Of a stretch of DNA of 17,367 nucleotides, positions 1-7,856 are shown piece by piece. A model generated the notes under the pieces. The model did no database searches, had not been told where the DNA came from, and saw only the letters and a program-made list of their open reading frames with translations. Both the position numbers and the translations under genes were made by a program. Within the stretch, counting starts at the first letter, position 1. Every line of letters starts with the position of its first letter. Source of the DNA: Minisyncoccota bacterium (GTDB lineage: Bacteria; Patescibacteriota; Minisyncoccia; Phycocordibacterales; JAACPR01); the NCBI GenBank assembly GCA_018061745.1, contig JAGOTN010000005.1:1-17367 (forward strand), written 5' to 3'.

Positions 1-1653
1 GTAAACCTCGGTACTGAACAAATTGAAATTATTAGAAATTTACCTTATTCAAAAGTTGGTATTCAAAATGGTTTACCTGCAGGAGTTATTCCTTATGAAC
101 AAGTTTTAGAAAGAGATGAAAAAAGTTTTTTAGTTAGAACTACAATTAGAAATGTAGATTTGGCATTCGATGGTTTAATCGGAGGAACTCCAAATGATTT
201 ATCTCCTGCAGATAATAAATTAGTAGAAGTAGAAGTTTCTTGTAATCAATGTGCAAAACAAATAAATCCTATAATTTTTAGCACACACATAGCACCTAAA
301 AGTTTGGAAACAACTGGCGCGAACGGAGCTTTGTTCGTTTCTGTTTTTGATGCAAATGGACAACCGGTAGAAAATGCGAATGTTTATGTTAAATACAACG
401 CGACCACAACACCAATTATTATCAATGATATGACAAATAAAGATGGTTCACTTCAAATTATTGATGCACCGCCTGGTAATTCAGCTTATGAGATTACCGT
501 TAGCAAGTCAGGATATTCTTCAGAAAAAACTTATGCTCTTGGAGACCCTTTAAATCCTGTCCCTGATAAACTTCACGCAAATGTATTGAAAGGACAAGTG
601 ACACAGGTTAGTTTTATTATTGATAAAGTTTCTCAACTTACAGTAAATACAAGAAATATAAATTGTTCTCCATTTTCTGGTGTGGACTTTAACTTAGAAA
701 GTTCAAAAACTATTGGTTTAAACACTTTTAAATACGATGTAGATCATGTTACTGATTCTTCTGGTAAAAAAATAATTAATAATATTGAATGGGATACTTA
801 TAATTTAACTTTGCTTGAATCGGGGAAACAATTAATTGGTTCAAATCCTAGTCTGCCTTTTGATATTTTTCCAGATACAGAACAAACATTAGATTTGATC
901 TTAGGAAATAGTAATCCGAATGCAGTTCTTGTAACTGTTGTGGATGGAGCAAATCAACAATTACTTTCTGATGCTGTTGTTAATTTTACACAAGGATCTA
1001 ATATGAAAACAGCGACTACAGGAAGTGGGTATTTAGAACAAACAGATTGGTCTGGTGGACAAGGGCAAGTTAATTTTTCAAATGAATCACAATACCTTTC
1101 TCAAAATGGAAACATAGATACAAATAATCCTGCAGGGGAATTAAGATTAAATTATTTTGCAGGAAGCTATTCAAATTCTGGATGGCTAGAATCTTCTGTG
1201 TTTGATGTTGGAACAACTACAAACTTCTTGGCGCTTTCTTGGACTCCTTCTGATCAACCTCAATTTAGTGGTTTAGATTCTGCAAAATTTCAGATTGCGA
1301 CAAATGAAACATTAACAGAACCTGTTGTTTGGGATTTTTCCGGACCAAGTGGAATCGGTTCATATTACGACACTCCAGGACAATCAATTGCAAACAGTCA
1401 CGATGGCGACAGATATTTGAAATATAAAGTTTTTCTAGAAACAGATAATCAATCTGTAACTCCAAATATTTCTGATGTTCGATTTAGTTTTGCTACGGAT
1501 TGTACTCCCGTAGGGCAAGCTTTTGTTGGGGGATTAAATAGCTCAGCTTACAATTTAGCAATTTCAAAGCCTGGTTATCAAACAATAAATTATTCTGGAT
1601 TACTTTTCAATAAACCTTGGCAAACAATTAAAGTGACATTGAATCCAAATTAA
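1..1653 (+). CDS. PilV-like type IV pilus minor pilin with carboxypeptidase-regulatory-like domains, 5' truncated by the window edge
   Basis: The frame is open from base 1, so the gene begins upstream; a TTG at 160 could be mistaken for a start, but the conserved pilin region lies before it. The first ~100 residues (EIIRNLPYSKVG, FDGLIGG, APKSLE) follow the pattern I associate with PilV-like pilin proteins of Parcubacteria; the N-terminal methylation helix is not in the window. At about residue 106 a carboxypeptidase-regulatory (Cna-B-like) beta-sandwich starts (ALFVSVFDANGQPVENANV, later SKSGYSS). A second starts near residue 306 (AVLVTVVDGANQQLLSDA) and appears to be completed only near residue 500 (GGLNSS, ISKPGYQ), with a ~150-residue beta-rich domain opening at DWSGGQGQ inserted between. 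Two bases separate it from the next prepilin gene, which suggests an operon. Probable role: surface-exposed minor pilin. Pilin class is well supported by context; the exact role is inferred. Confidence 0.75.
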   Translation, partial: VNLGTEQIEIIRNLPYSKVGIQNGLPAGVIPYEQVLERDEKSFLVRTTIRNVDLAFDGLIGGTPNDLSPADNKLVEVEVSCNQCAKQINPIIFSTHIAPKSLETTGANGALFVSVFDANGQPVENANVYVKYNATTTPIIINDMTNKDGSLQIIDAPPGNSAYEITVSKSGYSSEKTYALGDPLNPVPDKLHANVLKGQVTQVSFIIDKVSQLTVNTRNINCSPFSGVDFNLESSKTIGLNTFKYDVDHVTDSSGKKIINNIEWDTYNLTLLESGKQLIGSNPSLPFDIFPDTEQTLDLILGNSNPNAVLVTVVDGANQQLLSDAVVNFTQGSNMKTATTGSGYLEQTDWSGGQGQVNFSNESQYLSQNGNIDTNNPAGELRLNYFAGSYSNSGWLESSVFDVGTTTNFLALSWTPSDQPQFSGLDSAKFQIATNETLTEPVVWDFSGPSGIGSYYDTPGQSIANSHDGDRYLKYKVFLETDNQSVTPNISDVRFSFATDCTPVGQAFVGGLNSSAYNLAISKPGYQTINYSGLLFNKPWQTIKVTLNPN

Positions 1654-1654
1654 T

Positions 1655-2281
1655 ATGCCGTATAAAACTTTAAAAAATAAAAAAGGTTTTACATTAGTTG
1701 AGTCTGTCTTAGCTGTGGCAATATTTAGTTCTGTTATTGTTGCGATTGGAGCTTTTCAGAGAGATGTTTTTTTCTTTAATGATGTTTTGCAAACAGGATT
1801 AAATAATATTACAGAAGCTAGAAAAGTTTTGAGACCATTTGTCGGGGAAGTGCGAAGAGCTCAGGTTTCAAATTTAGGATCTTCTTCTGTTGAGAAAGCT
1901 GAGGAAAAGACTTTTATTTTTTATACAGACACAAATAATGATGGAGTAAGAGAAAGAGTTAGATATTTTGTTGATGGAACAACTTTTAAAAAAGGAGTTA
2001 TAAAACCAACAGGAAGTCCTTATGTTTATAATGAAGCAAATGAAAAAATCGTTAGTGTTATAAATGATGTAATCGCAGATCAAACTTCATTTTCATATTT
2101 TGGTTCAGATTATAATGGAACAACTTCAACTCCACCATTAATTACACCAGTTTCTCCAGGAGAGGTTAGACTTATTAGAGTTGATTTAACAATAGATACA
2201 AATCCAAACAGAGCTCCAGGACTTTTAACAATAACAACTCAAGCAACCATTAGAAATCTAAAAGACAATTATGAAGATTAA
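1655..2281 (+). CDS. Type IV prepilin-like protein (PilW/GspJ-like minor pilin)
   Basis: 208 residues. The N-terminus has a textbook class III signal: a short basic leader ending KKG, cleavage before FTLVES (Glu at mature position +5), then a ~20-residue hydrophobic helix (VLAVAIFSSVIVAIGAF). Prepilin peptidase should cut after Gly11 and methylate Phe12. The globular part contains REVRRAQVS-like, FYTDTNNDGVRERVRYF and RVDLTIDTNP segments, as in PilW/GspJ-type minor pseudopilins, where this part sits at the pilus tip. The ATG lies 2 nt after the upstream stop and there is no Shine-Dalgarno. The gene overlaps the next one by 11 bp, so translation of the three genes is likely coupled. The prepilin call is firm; W versus another minor-pilin subtype is not resolved. 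Confidence 0.85.
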   Translation: MPYKTLKNKKGFTLVESVLAVAIFSSVIVAIGAFQRDVFFFNDVLQTGLNNITEARKVLRPFVGEVRRAQVSNLGSSSVEKAEEKTFIFYTDTNNDGVRERVRYFVDGTTFKKGVIKPTGSPYVYNEANEKIVSVINDVIADQTSFSYFGSDYNGTTSTPPLITPVSPGEVRLIRVDLTIDTNPNRAPGLLTITTQATIRNLKDNYED

Positions 2282-3722
2282 TTTTTCAAAAAATAAAATT
2301 CGTGGAATGATTCTTTTAAATACTCTTGTATTTGGAACAATTGCGGTGATTATTATTGTCGCTATAACTAGTTGGTTCACTATCGCTTATAGAGGAACTA
2401 GAGATGTTACAGAAAAAGAGCAAGCTTTTCATATCGCAGAAGCTGGAATCGAATATTATCGTTGGCATTTAGCACATTCACCGCAAGATTTTACAGATGG
2501 AAAAGCAGCAAATGTTGCTCAACCTTATGTGCATGATTTTTTTGATAAAGATAAAAATAAAATTGGAGAGTTTCGTCTAAGTATAGTCGCTCCTACTAAT
2601 GGATCTACTTTAGTAACAGTTGATTCAGAGGGGATTTTGCTACCTTCTGGTGTAAGTAAAAAAATCAGAGCAAAATTAGCTAAGCCAACTTTTGCAAAAT
2701 ACGCTTTTGCAGCCAATCAAGAGATGAGATTTGGAGAAGGAACAGAAGTTTTTGGATGGATTCACTCGAATGGAGGAATTCGATTTGATGGATTGGCTCA
2801 CAACTTAATAACGAGTGCCCAAAATGATTATGACGACCCTGATCATGGAGGAGCAAAAGAGTGGGGTGTTCATACTCATTTAAATCCTGTTGATTCATTA
2901 CCACCAACTCCTTTGAATAGTCGATTCGATGTATTTCAATCTGGTCGAGAAGTTGGAGTTCCTGCGCTAGATTTCAATGGACTAACTTCAAATCTTGCAG
3001 ATTTAAAATCTAAGGCTCAAGCAAATGGACGCTATCACGGAAGTTCTGGTAAGAGTGGCTATAACATTGTGTTAAAAGATAACAATACTTATTTATTATA
3101 TAGAGTAGATTCTCTTATAACTCCGCATAGTTCTTGCACAAACTCTCTTGCTCAAGATGGATGGGGAAGTTGGACTGTAAATAAAAGAACTTTATTAGGA
3201 ACTTACAACATGCCAGCTAATGGAGTAATTTTTCTTGAAGATCATACTTGGGTTGAAGGTGTTATAAAAAATAAAAAACTTACAATCGCCGTTGCTAGAT
3301 TTCCAGAATCTCCAGGACAATATAGAAATATTATTATTAATAAAAATTTACTTTACACATATAAAGACGGTCGCGATGTTTTAGGGTTGATCGCTCAAGG
3401 AGATATAAATATTGGAATGCAAAGTGATACTAATTTAAGTATTGATGCTGCAATGATTTCTAAAAATGGTCGTATCGGTAGATATTATTATAGAGGGCCA
3501 TGGGGAAGTAATCCTGGTTGTTCACCTCACCATATTAAAAGCACAATAAATGTTTATGGAATGATCGCAACAAACGGAAGATATGGTTTTGCTTATACTG
3601 ATGGAAATGGTTATACAAATAGAAACATTACTTATGATGCAAACCTTTTATATAGTGCTCCGCCAGAATTTCCACTAACAGCTGATCAGTACGAAATTAT
3701 TTCTTGGGAGGAATTGAATTAA
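2271..3722 (+). CDS. PilX-like minor pilin / large exported protein of the pilus cluster
   Basis: 483 residues. A basic leader (KNKIRG) precedes a hydrophobic helix (MILLNTLVFGTIAVIIIVAI), after which comes the AEAGIEYYRWHLAHSPQDF block; an AEAG motif just after the helix is the hallmark of PilX N-terminal domains. The residue five positions after the putative cleavage Gly is Asn, not the canonical Glu, as happens in PilX-like proteins. The remaining ~400 residues are beta-rich and repetitive (GWIHSNGGIRFDG, GLIAQGDINIG, AAMISKNGRIGRYYYRG, GMIATNGRYGFAYTDG), which suggests a stacked-strand or beta-helix body much larger than a classical PilX (~200 residues). It starts inside the end of the preceding prepilin gene, in a different frame. 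Likely a surface-exposed tip component; I do not recognise the large C-terminal domain. Confidence 0.7.
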   Translation: MKINFSKNKIRGMILLNTLVFGTIAVIIIVAITSWFTIAYRGTRDVTEKEQAFHIAEAGIEYYRWHLAHSPQDFTDGKAANVAQPYVHDFFDKDKNKIGEFRLSIVAPTNGSTLVTVDSEGILLPSGVSKKIRAKLAKPTFAKYAFAANQEMRFGEGTEVFGWIHSNGGIRFDGLAHNLITSAQNDYDDPDHGGAKEWGVHTHLNPVDSLPPTPLNSRFDVFQSGREVGVPALDFNGLTSNLADLKSKAQANGRYHGSSGKSGYNIVLKDNNTYLLYRVDSLITPHSSCTNSLAQDGWGSWTVNKRTLLGTYNMPANGVIFLEDHTWVEGVIKNKKLTIAVARFPESPGQYRNIIINKNLLYTYKDGRDVLGLIAQGDINIGMQSDTNLSIDAAMISKNGRIGRYYYRGPWGSNPGCSPHHIKSTINVYGMIATNGRYGFAYTDGNGYTNRNITYDANLLYSAPPEFPLTADQYEIISWEELN

Positions 3723-3731
3723 AAAAAATTA

Positions 3732-3742
3732 TGATATATTAT
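3732..3742 (+). promoter_or_regulatory. Probable -10 region for the O-antigen-ligase-like gene
   Basis: The 27-nt gap between genes is almost pure A/T. TGATATATT (3732-3740) and TATTAT (3737-3742) both fit a -10 box. With TATTAT there are 7 nt before the ATG at 3750, so transcription would start at the start codon, the spacing also seen before tpiA and recJ. There is no Shine-Dalgarno. In such A/T-rich DNA a chance match is possible. Confidence 0.4.
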
Positions 3743-3749
3743 ATTTATA

Positions 3750-5903
3750 ATGTTGAGTGAATTTCTTAAAAAAGATTTAAAAAAAGAGAAACTAAAAAAT
3801 ATTTTCTTTGGTGCAGATTTTGTTTCTAATTTATTGTTAGCTTTGGTTATATTTTTACCTTTGTTTTATTTGCCATTGAAATTTTCCACTCTGACTTCTT
3901 CTAAGTTAACTTTGGTTTTTAGTGTTGTTTTTGTTTCAATTGTTGTGGTATTAATAAATTTTTTCAGATTAGGAAAAATTAAATTATCTTTAAATATACT
4001 TAGTGTAAGTATATTTTTAATTATTGTTTCTTATACTTTGTCCTCTATTTTTTCACAAAATGTAAATATTTCTTTTTTTGGGAGAGATTTATCTTTAGAT
4101 AGTTGGGCTACTGTTGTTTGTTTATTTACTCTTCTTTGCTTGTTTAGAAAATTATTTAAAAAAGAACATGTAATGTTTGCAATTGTGGGAACTGTATTTG
4201 TTTCAGGGATTATTTCTGCTTTTCAAATATTAAATATATTAATACCCGCTATTCCGAGTCTTGGTATATTTTATTCTCCAATCCACACATCTTTAGGAAA
4301 ATGGTATGACTTATCATTATTTTCAACACTAGGGCTAGTATTTACTGTTCTTATTTTAGAACAAATAAAAATTGCAAATAAATTTAAAAGAATCTTTTAT
4401 GTAATTGGGTTTATGAATTTATCTGTAATTCTGTTTATCAACGCTAGCTTGAGTTTTTATGTGTTAATACCTTTTGGAATTATTTTCTCAATATATAAAG
4501 TATTTAATTATGAAAAGGCAAAGGTTTCTTTCTTTGCAATCTCGATAGTTGTTATATCAGTTGTTTATATGTTTTTTGGTTCTGCTGTAAGTCAAAAAAT
4601 GTCTTTGTTTTTGAATGTTAACAATGTTGAGGTAAGACCTTCTGTTATTACTACTTATCAAGTCACAAGAGATTCTCTTTTGAATAGTAATCTATATCTT
4701 GGAAGTGGTCCTGCAAGTTTTGAATCACGGTGGCCAATTTATAGACCTACTTCAATTTTACAGACTAACTATTGGAATTTAGATTTCAGATACGGTGCTG
4801 GTGTAGTTTCATCTTTTGTTGCAACAACTGGGGTTGTCGGAGCTGCTGTTTGGGTTATATTTTTTGTGATATTAATTATTTTATTTATTAAATCACTATT
4901 GTTTAAGAATAAAGATGATCATTTGAAATTTATTTTAACAGCATCAGCATTTGCTTCGATTATTCTTTGGGTTTTTTCAATATTGTATATAACTAGCGCC
5001 GTGCTATATGTTATGGCTTTTATTTTTACAGGAATATTTTTCTCTCTTGTAGAAGATTTAAATTTTATTAAAAAAACAAACTTCGTTGTGGGTAGATTTT
5101 TAACTTTTTTAATCGCTTTATTTTTATTTTTAATTTCATCTTTTGTTGCTTATAAGACGTATACAAAATTTATTGGACAAGTTTATTTTCAAAAATCAAT
5201 TCAAATGTCTGTTTCTGCGGGAGACTATGACGAGATGGAAAGAGTTGTAAAAAAAGCACAGCAATTCGATAATGTAGATACATATCAAAGATCTTTAGGG
5301 GAGATTTATTCTGTAAATTTCTATCAAGTTGTTCAGTCTGCAGAAACTTCAGATGTGACATCTGAATCTTTAAAAGATTTAATTCAAAAAGTTATTTCAA
5401 GTTATGAAAAAGCTATAGAATATGATCCAGGTAATTATAATAATTATTTTGGATTAGCTAATTTTTATTCAACACTGGTACCCCTAGAAATTCCAGGATC
5501 TAAACAAGCTTCTTTAAATGCTTACGCAAAAGTTCTTGAATTAAAACCAAATAACCCATTGTTATTTTTACAAATGGCAAAATTAGCATCTTTTGATGAC
5601 GAAATTCTTGCCGAAGAGTTAATTAAAAAATCTATTTCTTTGAAACCAAATTATTTCGATGCGGTCCATTCTTTAGTTCAGTTTGATTTAGAGAAAGGAA
5701 ATATAGACAAAGGGATTGATTTATTAGAGAAATATTTAGCTTCATATCCTCAAGATTTGGAAGCTAAGTATAAAGCCGGGGTAATTTATTTTAAAATTAA
5801 AGATTTCAAAAAATCTATTGAACAATTTGAAATACTTGCACAAGAGTACCCTGACAACTTAGAAATTAAGTCTATTTTGGAAAAATTAAAAACAGGAAAT
5901 TAA
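3750..5903 (+). CDS. O-antigen ligase (Wzy_C)-like polytopic membrane protein with C-terminal TPR repeats
   Basis: 717 residues. From about residue 25 to 470 there are many hydrophobic helices (roughly ten or more). A polar extracytoplasmic loop around residues 290-350 carries GSGPASF (from residue 318), RWPIYRP and NYWNLDFRYG, matching the GxGPxxF...yRP pattern of Wzy_C/O-antigen-ligase proteins that transfer lipid-linked glycans. After the last helix (~447-470) come ~240 residues of TPR-like helical pairs (SYEKAIEYDPGNYNNYFGLANFY, YAKVLELKPNN, SISLKPNYFDAVHSLV, YLASYPQDLEAKYKAGVIYF). It directly follows the pilin cluster. In other bacteria such ligases glycosylate pilins or cap cell-surface polymers, so glycan transfer to pilins or the surface layer is a reasonable inference, but acceptor and glycan cannot be read from sequence. 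A probable promoter overlaps its start. Confidence 0.75.
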   Translation: MLSEFLKKDLKKEKLKNIFFGADFVSNLLLALVIFLPLFYLPLKFSTLTSSKLTLVFSVVFVSIVVVLINFFRLGKIKLSLNILSVSIFLIIVSYTLSSIFSQNVNISFFGRDLSLDSWATVVCLFTLLCLFRKLFKKEHVMFAIVGTVFVSGIISAFQILNILIPAIPSLGIFYSPIHTSLGKWYDLSLFSTLGLVFTVLILEQIKIANKFKRIFYVIGFMNLSVILFINASLSFYVLIPFGIIFSIYKVFNYEKAKVSFFAISIVVISVVYMFFGSAVSQKMSLFLNVNNVEVRPSVITTYQVTRDSLLNSNLYLGSGPASFESRWPIYRPTSILQTNYWNLDFRYGAGVVSSFVATTGVVGAAVWVIFFVILIILFIKSLLFKNKDDHLKFILTASAFASIILWVFSILYITSAVLYVMAFIFTGIFFSLVEDLNFIKKTNFVVGRFLTFLIALFLFLISSFVAYKTYTKFIGQVYFQKSIQMSVSAGDYDEMERVVKKAQQFDNVDTYQRSLGEIYSVNFYQVVQSAETSDVTSESLKDLIQKVISSYEKAIEYDPGNYNNYFGLANFYSTLVPLEIPGSKQASLNAYAKVLELKPNNPLLFLQMAKLASFDDEILAEELIKKSISLKPNYFDAVHSLVQFDLEKGNIDKGIDLLEKYLASYPQDLEAKYKAGVIYFKIKDFKKSIEQFEILAQEYPDNLEIKSILEKLKTGN

Positions 5904-5906
5904 TTT

Positions 5907-5915
5907 TGTTACAAT
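5907..5915 (+). promoter_or_regulatory. Extended -10 promoter just upstream of the small membrane protein
   Basis: TGTTACAAT (TGn plus TACAAT) lies immediately after the ligase stop codon. It is followed by 6 nt and then the second of two consecutive ATGs (5922). The spacing predicts a start site at or next to this ATG, i.e. a leaderless mRNA, and favours 5922 over 5919 as the true start. Confidence 0.45.
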
Positions 5916-5918
5916 TAT

Positions 5919-6113
5919 ATGATGAGAAAAAACTACGATCAGATTAAGAATCTTCTCCTAGTGATGTTTTTGTTAATTTCTCCTTCTTTGTGGATGGTTT
6001 TAGGTAATATACCAGTTTCTTTTGAAGAAAATCAGTCTTGGTTTTATTTAACTACTTTTGTCGTATTAGCCTTCGCTGTTTTTGTGGCACTAGACTCAAG
6101 TCAAAAAAGATAA
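5919..6113 (+). CDS. Small two-helix membrane protein, function unknown
   Basis: 64 residues beginning MMRKNYDQ. Two hydrophobic stretches (LLLVMFLLISPSLWMVLG and FYLTTFVVLAFAVFVAL) are separated by a short polar loop (NIPVSFEENQSW), and the protein ends in SSQKR. This predicts a hairpin with both ends probably cytoplasmic (positive termini). There are two tandem ATGs; the -10 spacing supports the second (5922), giving 63 residues. I do not recognise the family. It sits alone between the ligase gene and the WxL-like operon, with its own possible promoter, and could assist either neighbour. Evidence for being real: hydrophobic pattern, codon use like its neighbours, and a promoter at the proper distance. 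Confidence 0.6.
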   Translation: MMRKNYDQIKNLLLVMFLLISPSLWMVLGNIPVSFEENQSWFYLTTFVVLAFAVFVALDSSQKR

Positions 6114-6157
6114 TGCTTAGTTTGGGGATTTCTTTTGACTATGGTTTTTTAATTCTC

Positions 6158-6166
6158 TGCTATAAT
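6158..6166 (+). promoter_or_regulatory. Strong extended -10 promoter of the WxL-like operon
   Basis: TGCTATAAT is a perfect extended -10. A TTGACT -35-like hexamer at 6135-6140 is 20 nt away, longer than optimal, so the extended -10 probably carries most of the recognition. The predicted start near 6173-6174 gives a ~27-nt leader for the gene at 6201. The best promoter match in the window precedes the surface-protein operon, which suggests high expression. Confidence 0.65.
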
Positions 6167-6169
6167 TAT

Positions 6170-6186
6170 TTAGTTACTAGTACTAA
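6170..6186. promoter_or_regulatory. Imperfect palindrome overlapping the predicted transcription start
   Basis: TTAGTTACTAGTACTAA has TTAGT/ACTAA arms around an ACTAGT core and spans the predicted +1 of the promoter at 6158. It could be an operator or a 5' RNA structure. The core and arms are offset by one base, and A/T-rich DNA yields such patterns by chance. Confidence 0.25.
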
Positions 6187-6200
6187 AAATAATTAAAGAC

Positions 6201-6848
6201 ATGATAAAGTCATCACTATCCATAATCATGCTATTCGGAATTGTTTATTCTTCTGTTGCATTTTTCGAGCCTGCAATAATTAATGCTGTAACAGATAGTA
6301 TTGTTGTAAACCTTACTGTTGATTCTGGAATTTCAATTACTTCTCCTAGTGATGTGACAATGTCTAGTCTTGGAACAGCTGTTAACACTTCAACTGGTTG
6401 GGCCATCTGGAATGTTAAAACTAATGATCCTGATGGATATACTCTCGCTGTAAAAGCATCTACTAATCCTGCTTTGGTTAGTGGTCCTAATAGTTTTCTT
6501 GATTACACAGAAGCTGTGGGAGGAACTCCAGATACTTGGTCTGTGAACTCTGGAAATATTGAATTTGGATTTTCTGGAATCGGAACCGATGTTGAAAATG
6601 TTAACTCTGACCAATACAACGCAAACGGCGTTACAACTTGTGACAACGGGGTTGCTTCTTCAACTGTAAATGCAACTTTGGGCTTTCTTGGTTTTGAAAC
6701 AAGTGATCAAACTCTAGCTTCAAGAGCTGCTACAACTACAACTAGTGGTATTGATACGAGAATTTGTTTTGCAGCTGCTCAAAATGGAGTGTATGCACCA
6801 GCTGGTCTTTATCAAGCCACAATTACCGCTACTGCCGTAACTCTATAG
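6201..6848 (+). CDS. Secreted WxL-like surface protein (copy 1)
   Basis: 215 residues with an N-terminal signal peptide (hydrophobic segment from about residue 5 to 22, likely cut near Ala29 in IINA-VTDS). The mature part is a beta-rich domain: SGISITSPSDVTMSSL, then WAIWNVKTNDPDGYTLAVKAST, FLDYTE, IEFGFSGIG, and a final strand GLYQATITATAVTL. This order (short W-x-V/L-type motif, GYTL strand, closing ATITxTAxxL strand) resembles the WxL cell-wall-binding domain of Firmicutes and recurs in the protein at 7853. Two Cys (in TTCDNG and RICFAA) could form a disulfide. It is the first gene of a tight operon (3 nt to the next), whose second gene is WxLIP-like, which strengthens the WxL reading. The strict WxL triplet is not present (W-x-V instead), so this is a relative rather than a canonical member. 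TAG stop. Confidence 0.55.
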   Translation: MIKSSLSIIMLFGIVYSSVAFFEPAIINAVTDSIVVNLTVDSGISITSPSDVTMSSLGTAVNTSTGWAIWNVKTNDPDGYTLAVKASTNPALVSGPNSFLDYTEAVGGTPDTWSVNSGNIEFGFSGIGTDVENVNSDQYNANGVTTCDNGVASSTVNATLGFLGFETSDQTLASRAATTTTSGIDTRICFAAAQNGVYAPAGLYQATITATAVTL

Positions 6849-6851
6849 AAA

Positions 6852-7856
6852 ATGTTTAATAAAATTATCATGATTAAAAAAGGATTAAAAATAAATTCCT
6901 TAATAGCGACCATATTTATATTATCTATTTCAATTATTCCTCAAGTATCAAATGCTGAAGTTTCGAGAGAACAATTAAGTGTTGAATTTGTAAATGATTT
7001 TGTTTTAGAACCTGCTAAAAATGAAGTATTTTTAGATCCAAATTCTACTGCAACAAAAACAATTTCTGTTATAAACAGAATAGATAAGATTGTAACTTTT
7101 CAAATAGATATAGAGGATGTTGTTGGTTCAGAGAATCCTTCTGAGCAAGTAAAACTCCTAGGGGAAGAGAAGAGTCCTTATTCATTAAAAAACTTTTTAA
7201 TACCAGAAATTACAGAATTCACTTTAAATCCTGGAGAAAAAATCACAATTCCAGTTAAGGTTGAACTTCCTGCTGATTCTGAACCAAGAGGATACTATGG
7301 TGCAATTATTGTTTCTGCAAAAGGTGCAGAAACTGGATTGGGGGACGAAGCTTTTGTTAAGGGGGTTACAAAACTTGTAACAAGAGTTGGGTCAATATTT
7401 CTTGTAAGAGTAAACGGAGATCTTAAAGAATCTAGTCATTTATGGGATTTTAAAGCTTTAGGTCCAGTTAAAAAGTTCTACTCAACACATCCAAAGGGAT
7501 TCGAGGTTGCAATTAAGAATGATGGAAATGTTCATCTAGTTCATTATGGTGAAATAAAAATAAAAAATATTTTTGGAAGACAAATCGCAAATATTCCTTT
7601 AAATGCTTTCTTTTCACTTCCTGATTCTGTGAGATACAGAGAAGTGAATTGGCCAGCATCTTTTAGTTTTGGGTTTTATAAAGCTGAAATTGAGTTATAT
7701 CAAGGTTTTGGAAAAGACGCAGGGTTCTTAAATTCAGAAATATCATTTTTTGTAATACCTTGGACAATTCTCGCTCTGTTAATATTAGTTTCAGCTATTA
7801 TTTACGGATTAATCAGACTATTTAAAAATAACTTTAAAATTGAAAGAAAAAAATGA
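6852..7856 (+). CDS. DUF916/WxLIP-like membrane-anchored surface protein
   Basis: 334 residues. Signal peptide (LIATIFILSISIIPQVSNA, likely cut after NA near residue 36), then two beta-sandwich regions. The first (~residues 45-155) runs DFVLEPAKNEVFLDPNSTATKTISVINR ... FTLNPGEKITIPVKVELPADSEPRGYYGAIIVS, matching the DUF916-type layout (N-terminal domain of WxL-interacting proteins). The second (~185-285) is another beta domain (FEVAIKNDGNVHLVHYGEIKIKN). A transmembrane helix (VIPWTILALLILVSAIIYGLI) and a basic cytoplasmic tail (KIERKK) end the protein. In Firmicutes, WxLIP proteins tether WxL proteins and peptidoglycan. Here the gene lies between two WxL-like genes, with a 3-nt gap upstream and an ATGA overlap downstream. 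An internal ATG at 6870 is an alternative start. Family assignment is by pattern, not by search. Confidence 0.6.
   Translation: MFNKIIMIKKGLKINSLIATIFILSISIIPQVSNAEVSREQLSVEFVNDFVLEPAKNEVFLDPNSTATKTISVINRIDKIVTFQIDIEDVVGSENPSEQVKLLGEEKSPYSLKNFLIPEITEFTLNPGEKITIPVKVELPADSEPRGYYGAIIVSAKGAETGLGDEAFVKGVTKLVTRVGSIFLVRVNGDLKESSHLWDFKALGPVKKFYSTHPKGFEVAIKNDGNVHLVHYGEIKIKNIFGRQIANIPLNAFFSLPDSVRYREVNWPASFSFGFYKAEIELYQGFGKDAGFLNSEISFFVIPWTILALLILVSAIIYGLIRLFKNNFKIERKK

Noticed and set aside
160..1653. TTG at 160 as the start of the PilV-like gene
   Set aside because: The frame is open back to base 1 and the upstream residues carry conserved pilin-type sequence, so the gene is cut by the window edge.
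5897..5906. AAATTAATTT palindrome after the ligase gene as a terminator
   Set aside because: It is a short A/T-only palindrome without loop or T tract; expected by chance in this composition.
7854..7856. TGA recoding (SR1/Gracilibacteria code)
   Set aside because: TGA ends the WxLIP-like gene right where the next gene begins and no long gene contains in-frame TGA, so the standard bacterial code fits.
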